64,000 nucleotides of DNA from Actinomadura harenae. GTDB lineage: Bacteria; Actinomycetota; Actinomycetes; Streptosporangiales; Streptosporangiaceae. Each line of letters starts with the position of its first letter. Position 1 is the first letter of the stretch. Location of the stretch: positions 49,675 to 113,674 of the forward strand of contig NZ_RFFG01000020.1 of the NCBI RefSeq assembly GCF_003696215.1, in the 5' to 3' direction. Made by a program: the position numbers and the translations under genes. The notes under the pieces were generated by a model. The model ran no database searches. It saw only the letters and a program-made list of their open reading frames with translations, and was not told the DNA's origin. Positions 15,629 through 23,301 of this stretch are shown in pieces.

Positions 15629-16318
15629 TCAGGCCGGTAGCGGCTCCTCGATCTCCTCGATGCCGAGCGTCTTGGCCGTCGGGGAGGCCGGGACGTCGTC
15701 CTTCGCCGGGTACGTCCCGAGTGCCTGGTCCGAGATCGGCGTGACGACGCCGAACCAGTAGCGCTCGTTCCGGTAGTGGTGCAGGCGGTGGCTGCGCCAG
15801 GCGGCCCGGTAGGGCGCGTGCTTCGGGCGGTAGGACGAGTGGATCAGGAAGTGCGTCCACTCGTAGGCCGCGAGCGCGGTGAGCGACGTCGCGACACCGG
15901 TCATCGCGAGCCGCCGGTCGCGCAGGATCGCGGTGTTGAGGCCGACGATCCCCGCGATCACCCGGGTGGCCACCGGCATCGGGACGAACACCAGCTCGGC
16001 GTCGCGCGGGTCGCGGTGGTGCGCCCGGTGCTTGCGGGAGAGCAGCGGGTCGATCCGGCGGCCGTTCACGGTCCTCGGCCGCCAGTGCAGGACGCCCACG
16101 TGGACGATCCACTCGACGAACGGCTCGCCGGCGACGATCCCGGCGGCCACGGCCGCGTCCCGGCGCGTCCAGCGGCCGAGTGCGGCGCGCGCCGCCACGG
16201 CGGTCACGGCCGCCGGGACGAGCACCTTCGGGCTCGGATGCCGGAAGAACTCGCGGGCCGCGCCGGTCAGGGTCAGTCCCGGCTTGAGCCAGCCGGGGGT
16301 CTCGGGTCGGGGGCTCAC
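15629..16318 (-). CDS. Membrane fatty-acid hydroxylase/sterol desaturase-type di-iron enzyme
   Basis: Protein of 229 residues with the His clusters of the membrane di-iron hydroxylase superfamily: HVGVLHW, KHRAHHRDPRDAE, HFLIHSSY and HRLHHYRNERYWFG. At least two hydrophobic segments (about 30-65 and 125-150) flank the active site. Members use O2 to hydroxylate lipids, carotenoids or sterols. The GTG at 16318 overlaps the GntR stop as GTGA, so enzyme and regulator are translationally coupled. This argues that the GntR protein senses the hydroxylase substrate or product. Confidence 0.85.
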   Translation of the reverse strand: MSPRPETPGWLKPGLTLTGAAREFFRHPSPKVLVPAAVTAVAARAALGRWTRRDAAVAAGIVAGEPFVEWIVHVGVLHWRPRTVNGRRIDPLLSRKHRAHHRDPRDAELVFVPMPVATRVIAGIVGLNTAILRDRRLAMTGVATSLTALAAYEWTHFLIHSSYRPKHAPYRAAWRSHRLHHYRNERYWFGVVTPISDQALGTYPAKDDVPASPTAKTLGIEEIEEPLPA

Positions 16319-17058
16319 GCTCGGTCCTCCTCGGAGAAGTGGGCCAGCACGGCTGCGCGGCCCTGGTCCAGCAGGGCGGCGGCGCGGGCGCGGGCCCGCT
16401 CGCCGTCCCCGGCCTCGACGGCCGCGATCAGGTCCCGGTGGGCGGGCACGTCGCGCCGCTCGTCCACGATGAGCAGGTCGACCAGCGCCTCGACCGGGCG
16501 GCAGGCGTCGCGCAGGACGTTCAGCGACAGGCGGTAGCAGACGTTCCCGGACGCCTCGACGAGCAGGTCCCAGAACCGGACGTCGATCGCGGCGAGCCCG
16601 GCGGCGTCGTCCGCGCCACCGCCCGCGACGAGGGCGTCCAGGTCGGCGAGGACGCCGTGGAGCGCGGCCCTGACCTCGGTGGACGCGCGCCCGGCGGCGA
16701 GGGACGCGGCGTCCGCGCCGATCGCCGTCCGCATCTCCATCACCGACCGGACGATCGTCGCGTCGATGCCGCCGTCCGCGCCGAGGAACAGCCGGGGCAG
16801 CACGTCGAGCCCGGCGGATCGGCGGAAGTCGCGCACCCGGGTCGCGCCCCCGTGCCGGATCTCGACCAGGCCGAGCTGGTCGAGCCGCTGGAGCGCCTCG
16901 CGCAGCGCCTGCCGGTTGACGCCGAACTCCTCGGTCAGCGCGCGCTCGGCCGGGAGGCGTTCGCCGACGGGCAGCGTGCCGTCCAGGATCCGGGCCGCGA
17001 TCTGGTCGAAGACCGCCGACGCCACCGAGGTCCGCTCGACGGGGGAGAAACCGCTCAT
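16315..17058 (-). CDS. GntR/FadR-family regulator with FCD domain
   Basis: Regulator of 247 residues. N-terminal winged helix (about 10-75) with AARILDGTLPVGERLPAERA then LTEEFGVNRQALREALQRL, then an all-helical FCD ligand domain (about 95-230) that in relatives binds carboxylic acids through a metal site. The ATG at 17058 is the first consistent with the domain. A TGGTCCGACCA palindrome lies upstream. It likely represses its own operon with the hydroxylase. Ligand presumably a carboxylate or fatty acid. Confidence 0.9.
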   Translation of the reverse strand: MSGFSPVERTSVASAVFDQIAARILDGTLPVGERLPAERALTEEFGVNRQALREALQRLDQLGLVEIRHGGATRVRDFRRSAGLDVLPRLFLGADGGIDATIVRSVMEMRTAIGADAASLAAGRASTEVRAALHGVLADLDALVAGGGADDAAGLAAIDVRFWDLLVEASGNVCYRLSLNVLRDACRPVEALVDLLIVDERRDVPAHRDLIAAVEAGDGERARARAAALLDQGRAAVLAHFSEEDRA

Positions 17059-17095
17059 GCCGGAATTCTGGTGATCTGATGGTCGGCACGTCAAC

Positions 17096-17106
17096 TGGTC
17101 CGACCA
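17096..17106. promoter_or_regulatory. GntR/FCD operator
   Basis: Palindrome TGGTCCGACCA, the classical TGGTNNNACCA operator of FCD-type GntR proteins, 38 bases upstream of the regulator ATG. A second half-site-like TGGTCGG lies at 17080-17086, closer to the gene. Confidence 0.7.
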
Positions 17107-17122
17107 CTTTCATGCGAAGAAA

Positions 17123-17156
17123 CGCCGGCCGGTGTCCCCGCGGACGCCGGCCGGCG
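17123..17156. terminator. Hairpin downstream of the AMP-ligase homologue
   Basis: CGCCGGCCGG at 17123-17132 pairs with CCGGCCGGCG at 17147-17156. An inner GTCC/GGAC pair closes the loop. It lies just 3' of the minus-strand gene ending at 17169. Confidence 0.65.
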
Positions 17157-17168
17157 CTCAGGTGAGGC

Positions 17169-18674
17169 TCAGGCGCCCGGGTACGCGCCTCCGCCGTGCG
17201 CGGCGTCCAGGGCGTCGTAGTCGGGCGTGTGGCCGCGCTTCGGGATCGACTCCACGAAAACGACCTCGCGCGGCTTCTTGTACGACGCGATCTCGCCCCG
17301 GACGTGCTCGACGATCTGCTCCGCGGTCGCCTCCGCGCCGTCCTTCAGGACGACGACCGCCTTGGGGGACTGGCCGAACCGCTCGTCCGGGACGCCGATG
17401 ACGGCCGCGTCCGCGACGGACGGATGCGTCTTCAGCGCGCGCTCGACCTCGGCGGGGTAGATGTTCTCGTTCGCCGACTTGATCATCCGCAGCGTGGGGC
17501 CGACGAAGGTCAGCGTGCCGTCGGCCTCGCGCCGTCCCAGGTCACCGGTGTGGTGCCAGCCGCCCGCCGCCTTCGCGGCGTTCAGCTCGGGACGGTTCCA
17601 GTAGCCGGAGAACAGGCTGTGCCCGCGCGCGCAGATCTCGCCGACCTCGCCCGGCGGCACCTCCCTGCCGTCGGCGTCGAGCAGCCGCACGTGGACGAGC
17701 GGGGACGGCCGTCCGGCGAACCCGGCGCCGCCCATGCCGAGCCCGAGGAAGGTCAGCATCCCGCCGACCTCGGTCTGCCCGTACCCGCCCATCCCGGACG
17801 CGCACCACGGGCTGTCGTCGACCGTGATCATCGCGTCCCACTCGGGGGAGTGCGACACGAAGCGCAGCGAGCTCAGGTCGTACTTCCCGCCCGCGTTCGC
17901 CTGGACGAGCCCGTCGATCATCGGCCCGAACAGGAACGCCTGCGTGCACCGCTCGGCGTCGATCAGGCGGCACACCTCGTCCGGCTCGTACGCGGGCGTG
18001 ACGACGAGCCGTCCGCCGAGCTGGAACGTCGCGAGCGTGAACATCATCGTCCCGACGTGGAACATCGGGCCGCAGGCCAGGAACGTGAAGCCGTCCTCCA
18101 TCTGCCGCATGTGCAGCAGGGCCATGCTGTGCGCGACGAGCGCCGTGTGGCTGAGCAGCGCCGCGTTCGGACGGCCGTCGAACGCGGCCGTGTACAGCGC
18201 GAGGACGGGAGCGCCGCCGTCGGCGGCCTCCGGCAGGTAGGGGTCCCCGGACGCCAGGAACGCCTCGTACTCCTCGCCCGACCGGAGCCACCGCGCGTCG
18301 AGCGGGACCTGCCCGCGCGCCTTCTCGACGGCCTCGGACTCCTCCCACACGACGACCTTCGGGGTCAGGTCGGCCAGGACGTGCGCGAGCTCGTCGGCGG
18401 ACTGCCGCCAGTTCGCCGGGCAGAAGATCGCGCCGAGCCGTCCGCAGGCCAGCAGCAGTTCGAGGACGCGGAAGGAGTTCTGGCCGAGCCACAGCACCCG
18501 CCCGCCCGGCTCCACGCCGCCCGCGGCGAGGGCCCCGGCGAGCCGCGCGACCCGGTCGTCGAGTTCCGGATAGGTCAGCCGGACGTCGCCGTCGACGACC
18601 GCCGCGCCGGCGGGCCTGCCGCGGGCGTGCTCGGCGAGGACGTCTCCGAGGGTGAGCCGGTGTACTGCGGACAT
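17169..18674 (-). CDS. AMP-ligase (acyl-CoA synthetase) homologue with degenerate motifs
   Basis: Protein of 501 residues with full ANL-family length and fold: GGYGQTEVGG (A5), GWHHTGDLGRREADG (A7), SANENIYPAEVERALK (start of the C-terminal domain). Two key motifs are abnormal. The P-loop expected as YTSGTTGxPKG reads YTAAFDGRPNAALLSH. The C-terminal stretch expected to hold the catalytic Lys (P-R-T-x-x-G-K) reads SIPKRGHTPDYDALD. It may use different chemistry, act as a thioesterification partner, or be inactive. The ATG follows GGAGG. Downstream of the LLM gene by 20 bases, so one operon under the operator at 19845. Confidence 0.82.
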   Translation of the reverse strand: MSAVHRLTLGDVLAEHARGRPAGAAVVDGDVRLTYPELDDRVARLAGALAAGGVEPGGRVLWLGQNSFRVLELLLACGRLGAIFCPANWRQSADELAHVLADLTPKVVVWEESEAVEKARGQVPLDARWLRSGEEYEAFLASGDPYLPEAADGGAPVLALYTAAFDGRPNAALLSHTALVAHSMALLHMRQMEDGFTFLACGPMFHVGTMMFTLATFQLGGRLVVTPAYEPDEVCRLIDAERCTQAFLFGPMIDGLVQANAGGKYDLSSLRFVSHSPEWDAMITVDDSPWCASGMGGYGQTEVGGMLTFLGLGMGGAGFAGRPSPLVHVRLLDADGREVPPGEVGEICARGHSLFSGYWNRPELNAAKAAGGWHHTGDLGRREADGTLTFVGPTLRMIKSANENIYPAEVERALKTHPSVADAAVIGVPDERFGQSPKAVVVLKDGAEATAEQIVEHVRGEIASYKKPREVVFVESIPKRGHTPDYDALDAAHGGGAYPGA

Positions 18675-18694
18675 CGCGCCTCCAGGGGGTGGGA

Positions 18695-19768
18695 TCAGCG
18701 GAACGCGGGCATGACCTCGGCCGCGAAGAACCTCAGGACCTTCTTCATCTCCGCAAGCGGCATCGGCCGGGTGGAGCCGAAGTCGCACATCAGGTGCCCG
18801 AAGCCCATCTCCCGGATCGCCTGGATCTGGCCGATGACGCGTTCGGGGTCGCCGATCACCTCGAGCTGCTCCCAGCGGAACTCGCTGTCGACCGAACCGC
18901 CCTTCAGATAGCGGTTCTGGTAGTACTCGAAGCCCTTGGCCGCCTGCCCGGTGGCCGAGTCGATCGGCGCGCTCTGCAGGTTGAAGATCCGGGAGCGGTC
19001 GAACGCCGCCTCGAACCGGGCCTGGTCCTCGCGGGCCTGCTCGATGGACGGCGCGGCGTACACGATCCGGCTCGCGACCAGCTCCACGTCATCGGTGTCC
19101 ACGCCGTGCGCGGCGGCGGTCGCGTGCCAGGTGGCGGCGGCCTTGGCGATCTTCTTGAACGGCGCGGCCGGGTCGGCGAGGATCGGCAGCCCGCGCGCCG
19201 CGTACATCTCGACGGTCTCGGGGCTGACGGCCGCGACGTGCACCGGCGGGTGCGGCCGCTGCACGGGCTTCGGCATCAGGTTCAGCGGGTGCTCGGTCTC
19301 GAAGAACCGGCCCTTGTACTCGTAGTTCTCCTGCGTCCAGAGGCCGAGGATGACGTCGAGGGCCTCGTTGAACCGGTCCCGCGCCTCGGCGAGGTCGAGC
19401 CCGAAGTTCTCGAACTCGATCGCCTGGTAGCCGCGTCCGATGCCGAGCTGGAGGCGTCCGCCGGACAGCTGGTCCACCATCGCGGCCTCCTCGGCCACGT
19501 GGATCGGGTTGTGCAGCGGCAGGACGACGATGCCGGTGCCGAGCCGCAGCCGCTCGGTGCGCGCGGCCAGGTTCGCCAGCATCGTGAAGATGTTCGGGAC
19601 GGTGCCGTACTCCCGGAAGTGGTGCTCGGCGATCCACACCCCGTCGAAGCCGAGCTCCTCCAGCAGTTCGACGATCTCGATCTGGTACTCGTACACCTCG
19701 CCCGGGGTCTGCCCCGCGAACTGGTGGAACAGATGGAAGGTCGAGAACTTCATCGGGCGGTCAGCCAC
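18695..19768 (-). CDS. LLM-class flavin-dependent oxidoreductase
   Basis: Luciferase-like monooxygenase-fold enzyme of 357 residues (F420 or FMN dependent). Landmarks: ELGFDGVWIAEHHF near residue 40, LRLGTGIVVLPLHNPIHVAE near 75, QLSGGRLQLGIGRGY near 105, PPVHVAAVSPETVEM near 180. The GTG at 19768 is chosen for GAAGGAG eight bases upstream; an internal ATG five codons later is less well placed. First gene of an LLM/AMP-ligase operon whose operator lies about 77 bases upstream. Related LLM enzymes oxygenate or dehydrogenate ring or side-chain carbons; substrate unknown. A paralogue heads the similar operon at 55573. Confidence 0.88.
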   Translation of the reverse strand: MADRPMKFSTFHLFHQFAGQTPGEVYEYQIEIVELLEELGFDGVWIAEHHFREYGTVPNIFTMLANLAARTERLRLGTGIVVLPLHNPIHVAEEAAMVDQLSGGRLQLGIGRGYQAIEFENFGLDLAEARDRFNEALDVILGLWTQENYEYKGRFFETEHPLNLMPKPVQRPHPPVHVAAVSPETVEMYAARGLPILADPAAPFKKIAKAAATWHATAAAHGVDTDDVELVASRIVYAAPSIEQAREDQARFEAAFDRSRIFNLQSAPIDSATGQAAKGFEYYQNRYLKGGSVDSEFRWEQLEVIGDPERVIGQIQAIREMGFGHLMCDFGSTRPMPLAEMKKVLRFFAAEVMPAFR

Positions 19769-19844
19769 GTCGCAGGCTCCTTCGTCAACGCGCGGGGCGG
19801 GCGCCCGCCCCGGGGGCGGAGCCGCACCCTGCCAACATTACGTA

Positions 19845-19860
19845 CCAAGCGCTCGCTTGG
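19845..19860. promoter_or_regulatory. CCAAGC-N4-GCTTGG operator before the LLM operon
   Basis: CCAAGCGCTCGCTTGG: all 12 defined positions match. Located 77 bases from the LLM GTG in the gap shared with the divergent lipoprotein gene. The same 16-mer occurs at 55616 before the other LLM operon. Confidence 0.8.
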
Positions 19861-19924
19861 GAAGCCTAACAGCCTGCCCGGCCGGACGGGAGCCGCACTG
19901 GAGGTTCGCCCGTTTCGATGAGAT

Positions 19925-19954
19925 GTAAGTGTTATGTGCGACTTGTCAACTTAC
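19925..19954. promoter_or_regulatory. AT-rich inverted repeat upstream of the lipoprotein gene
   Basis: GTAAGT at 19925-19930 and ACTTAC at 19949-19954 form an inverted repeat in one of the few AT-rich stretches here, about 65-90 bases before the lipoprotein start. Possible operator or promoter; weak evidence. Confidence 0.3.
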
Positions 19955-20016
19955 GTTCACCTCTGGGCGCCCCACCTCGGACTCACACCACCAGATCGAC
20001 CAGAGGAACGGCACAC

Positions 20017-20805
20017 GTGGGACGCACCACCACCATGACCGCGGGCGCCGCACTGCTCGCCGCGACGCTCACCCTGACCGCCTGCGGCGGCGACGGCGGC
20101 AAGAAGGACGACGCCGCACCGAAGAGCACCCTCGACGCGGCCACGTCGTCCGCCGCCCCGTCCGGCGCCGACAACTCCGCCAAGCCCCCGGCGGAGCTCG
20201 TGAAGACCGCGCTCGACGCCTTCAAGAACGCCAAGTCCGTGCGGATGAGGGGCGACTTCAAGGACGACGGGCAGGCGATGCGCCTTGACGCCCGGGTCGG
20301 CACCGACAAGGCGGACGGCACCATGCAGGGCGGCTTCGGGAGCGGCCCCTCCACCGTGAAGATCCGCACCACGGGCGGCAAGTTCTACATGAACGCCGAC
20401 ACCGCCTTCTGGGCGGACACGCTCGAGGACAAGACGACCGGGGCGGTGCTCGGCGGCAAGTGGGTGCTGTTCCCGTCGAGCCAGGCCAAGCAGTTCCAGA
20501 CCTTCCTCGGCCTCCAGCAGTTCGACCAGGAGGTCTTCACCCCGTTGCGCAAGGAGTTCACCGCGTCCGGCGGGATCAGGACCCGCCGCGAGGACATCGG
20601 GGGAGTCCCGGCGATCGGCCTCACGGGCTCGAGCGGGAAGACGACGGTGTTCGTGTCCGCGAACGGGACGCCGCAGCTGCTCCGGATCAACTCCACGGCC
20701 CCGGTCGGCGAGCTGCCCGAGGGCACCTTCGACTTCTCCGAGTACGACGCGCCGCTCCAGATCGACGCCCCGGCGGACGTGGTCGACATCAGCAAGGTCA
20801 AGTGA
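20017..20805 (+). CDS. Lipoprotein of the LppX/LprG-like kind
   Basis: Protein of 262 residues. Lipoprotein signal peptide from a GTG start (GAGG ten bases upstream) to the lipobox LTAC, then a flexible GGDGGKKDD/Ser-Ala linker and a folded domain of about 200 residues (from PPAELVKTALDAFKNAKSVRMRGDF). This AlphaxN-SVR beginning followed by beta strands is characteristic of actinobacterial lipid-carrier lipoproteins, a large half-barrel family including LppX, LprG and LprF. Anchored outside the membrane. Single gene with a strong terminator behind it. Ligand not predictable. Confidence 0.8.
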   Translation: MGRTTTMTAGAALLAATLTLTACGGDGGKKDDAAPKSTLDAATSSAAPSGADNSAKPPAELVKTALDAFKNAKSVRMRGDFKDDGQAMRLDARVGTDKADGTMQGGFGSGPSTVKIRTTGGKFYMNADTAFWADTLEDKTTGAVLGGKWVLFPSSQAKQFQTFLGLQQFDQEVFTPLRKEFTASGGIRTRREDIGGVPAIGLTGSSGKTTVFVSANGTPQLLRINSTAPVGELPEGTFDFSEYDAPLQIDAPADVVDISKVK

Positions 20806-20823
20806 CCTCGCGTCCCTGAAGAC

Positions 20824-20863
20824 GAGCCCGCCGCCCGGACTCTGCGGTCCGGGCGGCGGGCTC
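20824..20863. terminator. Bidirectional terminator hairpin
   Basis: Perfect 17-bp GC stem (20824-20840 with 20847-20863), 6-base loop, between convergent lipoprotein and DUF2156 genes. Confidence 0.85.
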
Positions 20864-20876
20864 TCTCGTCGGAGAC

Positions 20877-22655
20877 TCAGTGGGTGCGGCCTGGATGGCC
20901 CAACCCGGACGGGTCCGCGATGGGCTCCAGGGCGTGGTCGGCGGCCGGGACGTCGCCGACGCGGCCGAACTCCAGCGTGAGCAGCGCGGCCGCGAGCCAG
21001 CCGATGTCGCCCCACGAGCGGAACACGATGCTGCGCGGCCGGTAGCCGGGACGGAACTTGCGGTCGAACAGGTACAGCGACTCGACGGCGATCCACGGAT
21101 CCAGCAGGTGCAGCGCCTGGTAGCCGGCCTTCTGGACCGGGCCGCGCTCGTCGGCGTCGAGCAGCTCGCGGAACGCGGCGAAGTTCAGCGACACGACGTC
21201 GATCCGCCGCTGTTTCGCCCACTCCGCGATGTCGGCGATCAGCCGCTCGTTCAGCCCGTTCGGGGCGTCCGGAAGCCGTCGCATCGCGTCCAGGCTGAGG
21301 CCCTGACCGGCGGAGACGTAGCGCTGGAAGGCGATCGGCGCGCCGTCCTCGCCGTAGGCGACCGCGACGACCGCGCCCGGGTGGTAGCCGGTGAGCAGCT
21401 CGTCCAGGTTCATGGAGAAACCGCGCTCGGCCGCTCCGCCGAGCGAGCGGTTCGCGACGTCCAGCAGGCCGCCGCGCAGCTCGTCGCCGATCTCCCGCTC
21501 CGGGACGATCTCGGACGTCACGCCGAAGTTGTGGGTGCGCCGGACCGCCTGCCGGACGTTGCGCATCTGCCGTCCGGACAGGGAGAACGTCTCGGGGAAC
21601 AGCACGACCTCGTCGCCGAACCCGAACGAGCGCAGCCCGCCCCAGGACGGCACGAGCGCGGTGCTCGCGCCCAGCACGGCCGGACGCCAGCCGGACCGGC
21701 GGCACAGGTCGAGGAACGCGTTGATCGCGGAGTCGTGCGCGTCCGGCGCGCCGACCGGGTCGCCGCCCGCGACCGCGACGCCGAACAGCACCCGGTAGCC
21801 GATCGCGGCCCGTCCGTCCGGGCTGAACACGTACGCCTTGTCGCGGCGCAGCGCGAACGGCGCGAGCGTGTCCGAGCCGGGGTGCGCGACGAGGCCCGCG
21901 ACGCGGCGGCGCTCGTCCTCGTCGCCGGGCGGCGGCGCGGGGTCGGGCGCGAGGAGCGTGACCACCAGGACCAGCAGGCCGACCCCGCCGATCAGCGACA
22001 GCGCGCCCGGCAGCCAGGCCGCCCCGCCGGACGGCCCGCCCGTCGCGGACAGGCCGTGCGCGACGTCCGGGCCGACCGAGCGGATCGTCACCCCGCCGAG
22101 CACCACGGTCAGGACCGCCGCGACCACCACCAGGACCGCGCCGAGCCGGACCGCCGACCGGATCCGGTCGTGGTGCGGGCGGACGACGAAGGTGTCGCGG
22201 CTGAACCACAGCGCGACCGCCGCGGCGGCGAGCACGGGCAGCCGCCAGTAGGCGTCGCCGCCGATCGCGACCGCCGCGAGGCCCATCCCGACCATGACCA
22301 TGAGCCCGTACCAGGCGGCGCGGCGGCGCAGCAGCGCCCCGCGGGCGACGAAGACCAGCGCGATCGCGAGCACCACCGCGTGCGCGGGCGCCAGTGGGCG
22401 CCCGGTCGTGAGCAGCGACAGCCGGTCAAGCCAGGACGGCGTGCCGTGGACCGCGGGGACCGAGAGCATCGCCCCGACCCCCAGCGTCGCGACGGCGTGC
22501 GGCCAGGTGGGCGCCGCGTGCATCCCCGCGTGCGGCCTCCCGCCCGTCCCCGACGCCGTGCCTGACCCTGTGCCGGTCGCCGTGCCCGTGGTCGTGTCCA
22601 GCGCCGGGTCCTGCGCCGCAGTGCTCCTCGCTGCGTCGTGCCTCGCTGCGTCCAC
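20877..22655 (-). CDS. DUF2156 membrane protein (lysyl-phosphatidylglycerol synthase-like)
   Basis: Protein of 592 residues. A Thr/Gly-rich N-terminus is followed by about six transmembrane helices (about 55-250) and a C-terminal double-GNAT DUF2156 domain (about 265-575) with motifs such as GDPVGAPDAHDSAINAFLDL and PNGLNERLIADIAEWA. Related MprF/LysX-type enzymes transfer aminoacyl groups from tRNA to phosphatidylglycerol; here the flippase half is much shorter, so the lipid product is uncertain. The GTG at 22655 is chosen because GGAGGT lies seven bases upstream; a GTG at 22664 would leave no spacing. Monocistronic. Confidence 0.82.
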   Translation of the reverse strand: MDAARHDAARSTAAQDPALDTTTGTATGTGSGTASGTGGRPHAGMHAAPTWPHAVATLGVGAMLSVPAVHGTPSWLDRLSLLTTGRPLAPAHAVVLAIALVFVARGALLRRRAAWYGLMVMVGMGLAAVAIGGDAYWRLPVLAAAAVALWFSRDTFVVRPHHDRIRSAVRLGAVLVVVAAVLTVVLGGVTIRSVGPDVAHGLSATGGPSGGAAWLPGALSLIGGVGLLVLVVTLLAPDPAPPPGDEDERRRVAGLVAHPGSDTLAPFALRRDKAYVFSPDGRAAIGYRVLFGVAVAGGDPVGAPDAHDSAINAFLDLCRRSGWRPAVLGASTALVPSWGGLRSFGFGDEVVLFPETFSLSGRQMRNVRQAVRRTHNFGVTSEIVPEREIGDELRGGLLDVANRSLGGAAERGFSMNLDELLTGYHPGAVVAVAYGEDGAPIAFQRYVSAGQGLSLDAMRRLPDAPNGLNERLIADIAEWAKQRRIDVVSLNFAAFRELLDADERGPVQKAGYQALHLLDPWIAVESLYLFDRKFRPGYRPRSIVFRSWGDIGWLAAALLTLEFGRVGDVPAADHALEPIADPSGLGHPGRTH

Positions 22656-22691
22656 GGAAGACACCTCCGAACGGCTGCAACCACGGTCCGT

Positions 22692-22718
22692 GGGAACCCA
22701 TTCCCGCCTGGAAACGTT
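22692..22718 (+). promoter_or_regulatory. Candidate ECF sigma-factor promoter
   Basis: GGGAAC at 22692-22697, 18-base spacer, GTT at 22716-22718, matching the GGAAC/T-N18-GTT pattern of actinobacterial ECF or SigR-type promoters. It points towards the Dabb gene. A housekeeping-type TACGGT at 22798-22803, six bases before the ATG, could give a second leaderless transcript. Confidence 0.4.
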
Positions 22719-22809
22719 TATTTACGGCCTTGGTGGGGCATTGGGCCTAGTTTCTCTGATGCGTGGACAGGTCGCCTGGTTCCGTCCTACCCACCGCTAC
22801 GGTGCTTCC

Positions 22810-23106
22810 ATGACTGGATTCCGTCATGTGGTGCTCTTCACATGGATCGAGGGTACGACCACCGCCCAGGTCGAGGAGGTAGCCGCGCGGCTGAGTGATC
22901 TTCCGGGGGTCGTCCCCGAGATCCGCGCCTACAGCCTCGGGTCGGACGCGGGGGTCAACCCCGGCAGCGCCGACTTCGCGATCGTGGCCGACTTCGACGA
23001 CCGCGACGCCTATCTCGCCTACCGCGACAACCCGGAGCACCGGGCCGTGGTGGACGGCATGAAGCCGCTCATCGCGTCCCGGACCGCCGTCCAGTACGAG
23101 CTCTGA
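22810..23106 (+). CDS. Dabb (stress-responsive A/B barrel) protein
   Basis: Protein of 98 residues with the dimeric alpha/beta-barrel fold: FRHVVLFTWIEGTTTAQVEE at the start, a VADFDDRDAYLAYRDNPEH segment (last strands and helix) and KPLIASRTAVQYEL at the end. The family includes plant stress proteins, polyketide and cannabinoid cyclases and many small bacterial proteins. ATG at 22810. Stands alone ahead of the thiolase gene (195-base gap), so a shared role is not shown. Confidence 0.85.
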   Translation: MTGFRHVVLFTWIEGTTTAQVEEVAARLSDLPGVVPEIRAYSLGSDAGVNPGSADFAIVADFDDRDAYLAYRDNPEHRAVVDGMKPLIASRTAVQYEL

Positions 23107-23148
23107 GTCGCCATGGGCCCGCGCTCCAGGGCTCGTCCGCCAGTCTAA

Positions 23149-23164
23149 CCGAGCAAGCGCTTGT
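23149..23164. promoter_or_regulatory. CCAAGC-N4-GCTTGG-type operator before the thiolase gene
   Basis: Reads CCGAGCAAGCGCTTGT: 10 of 12 defined positions match, and it contains the palindrome CAAGCGCTTG. Located 138 bases upstream of the Ltp-like thiolase ATG. Confidence 0.6.
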
Positions 23165-23301
23165 CTTAATCCCCGTGGCCGGGTTAGGTTCGGCGACGAG
23201 GCCCGCCGGGGACGGATCGCGCCCCGTCTCCGGCGGGCGTCCCCGCGGGCGCGCACCGGCGCCCGCGGCGTCCCGGACGACACGGCGCGGCCGGAGGCCG
23301 G

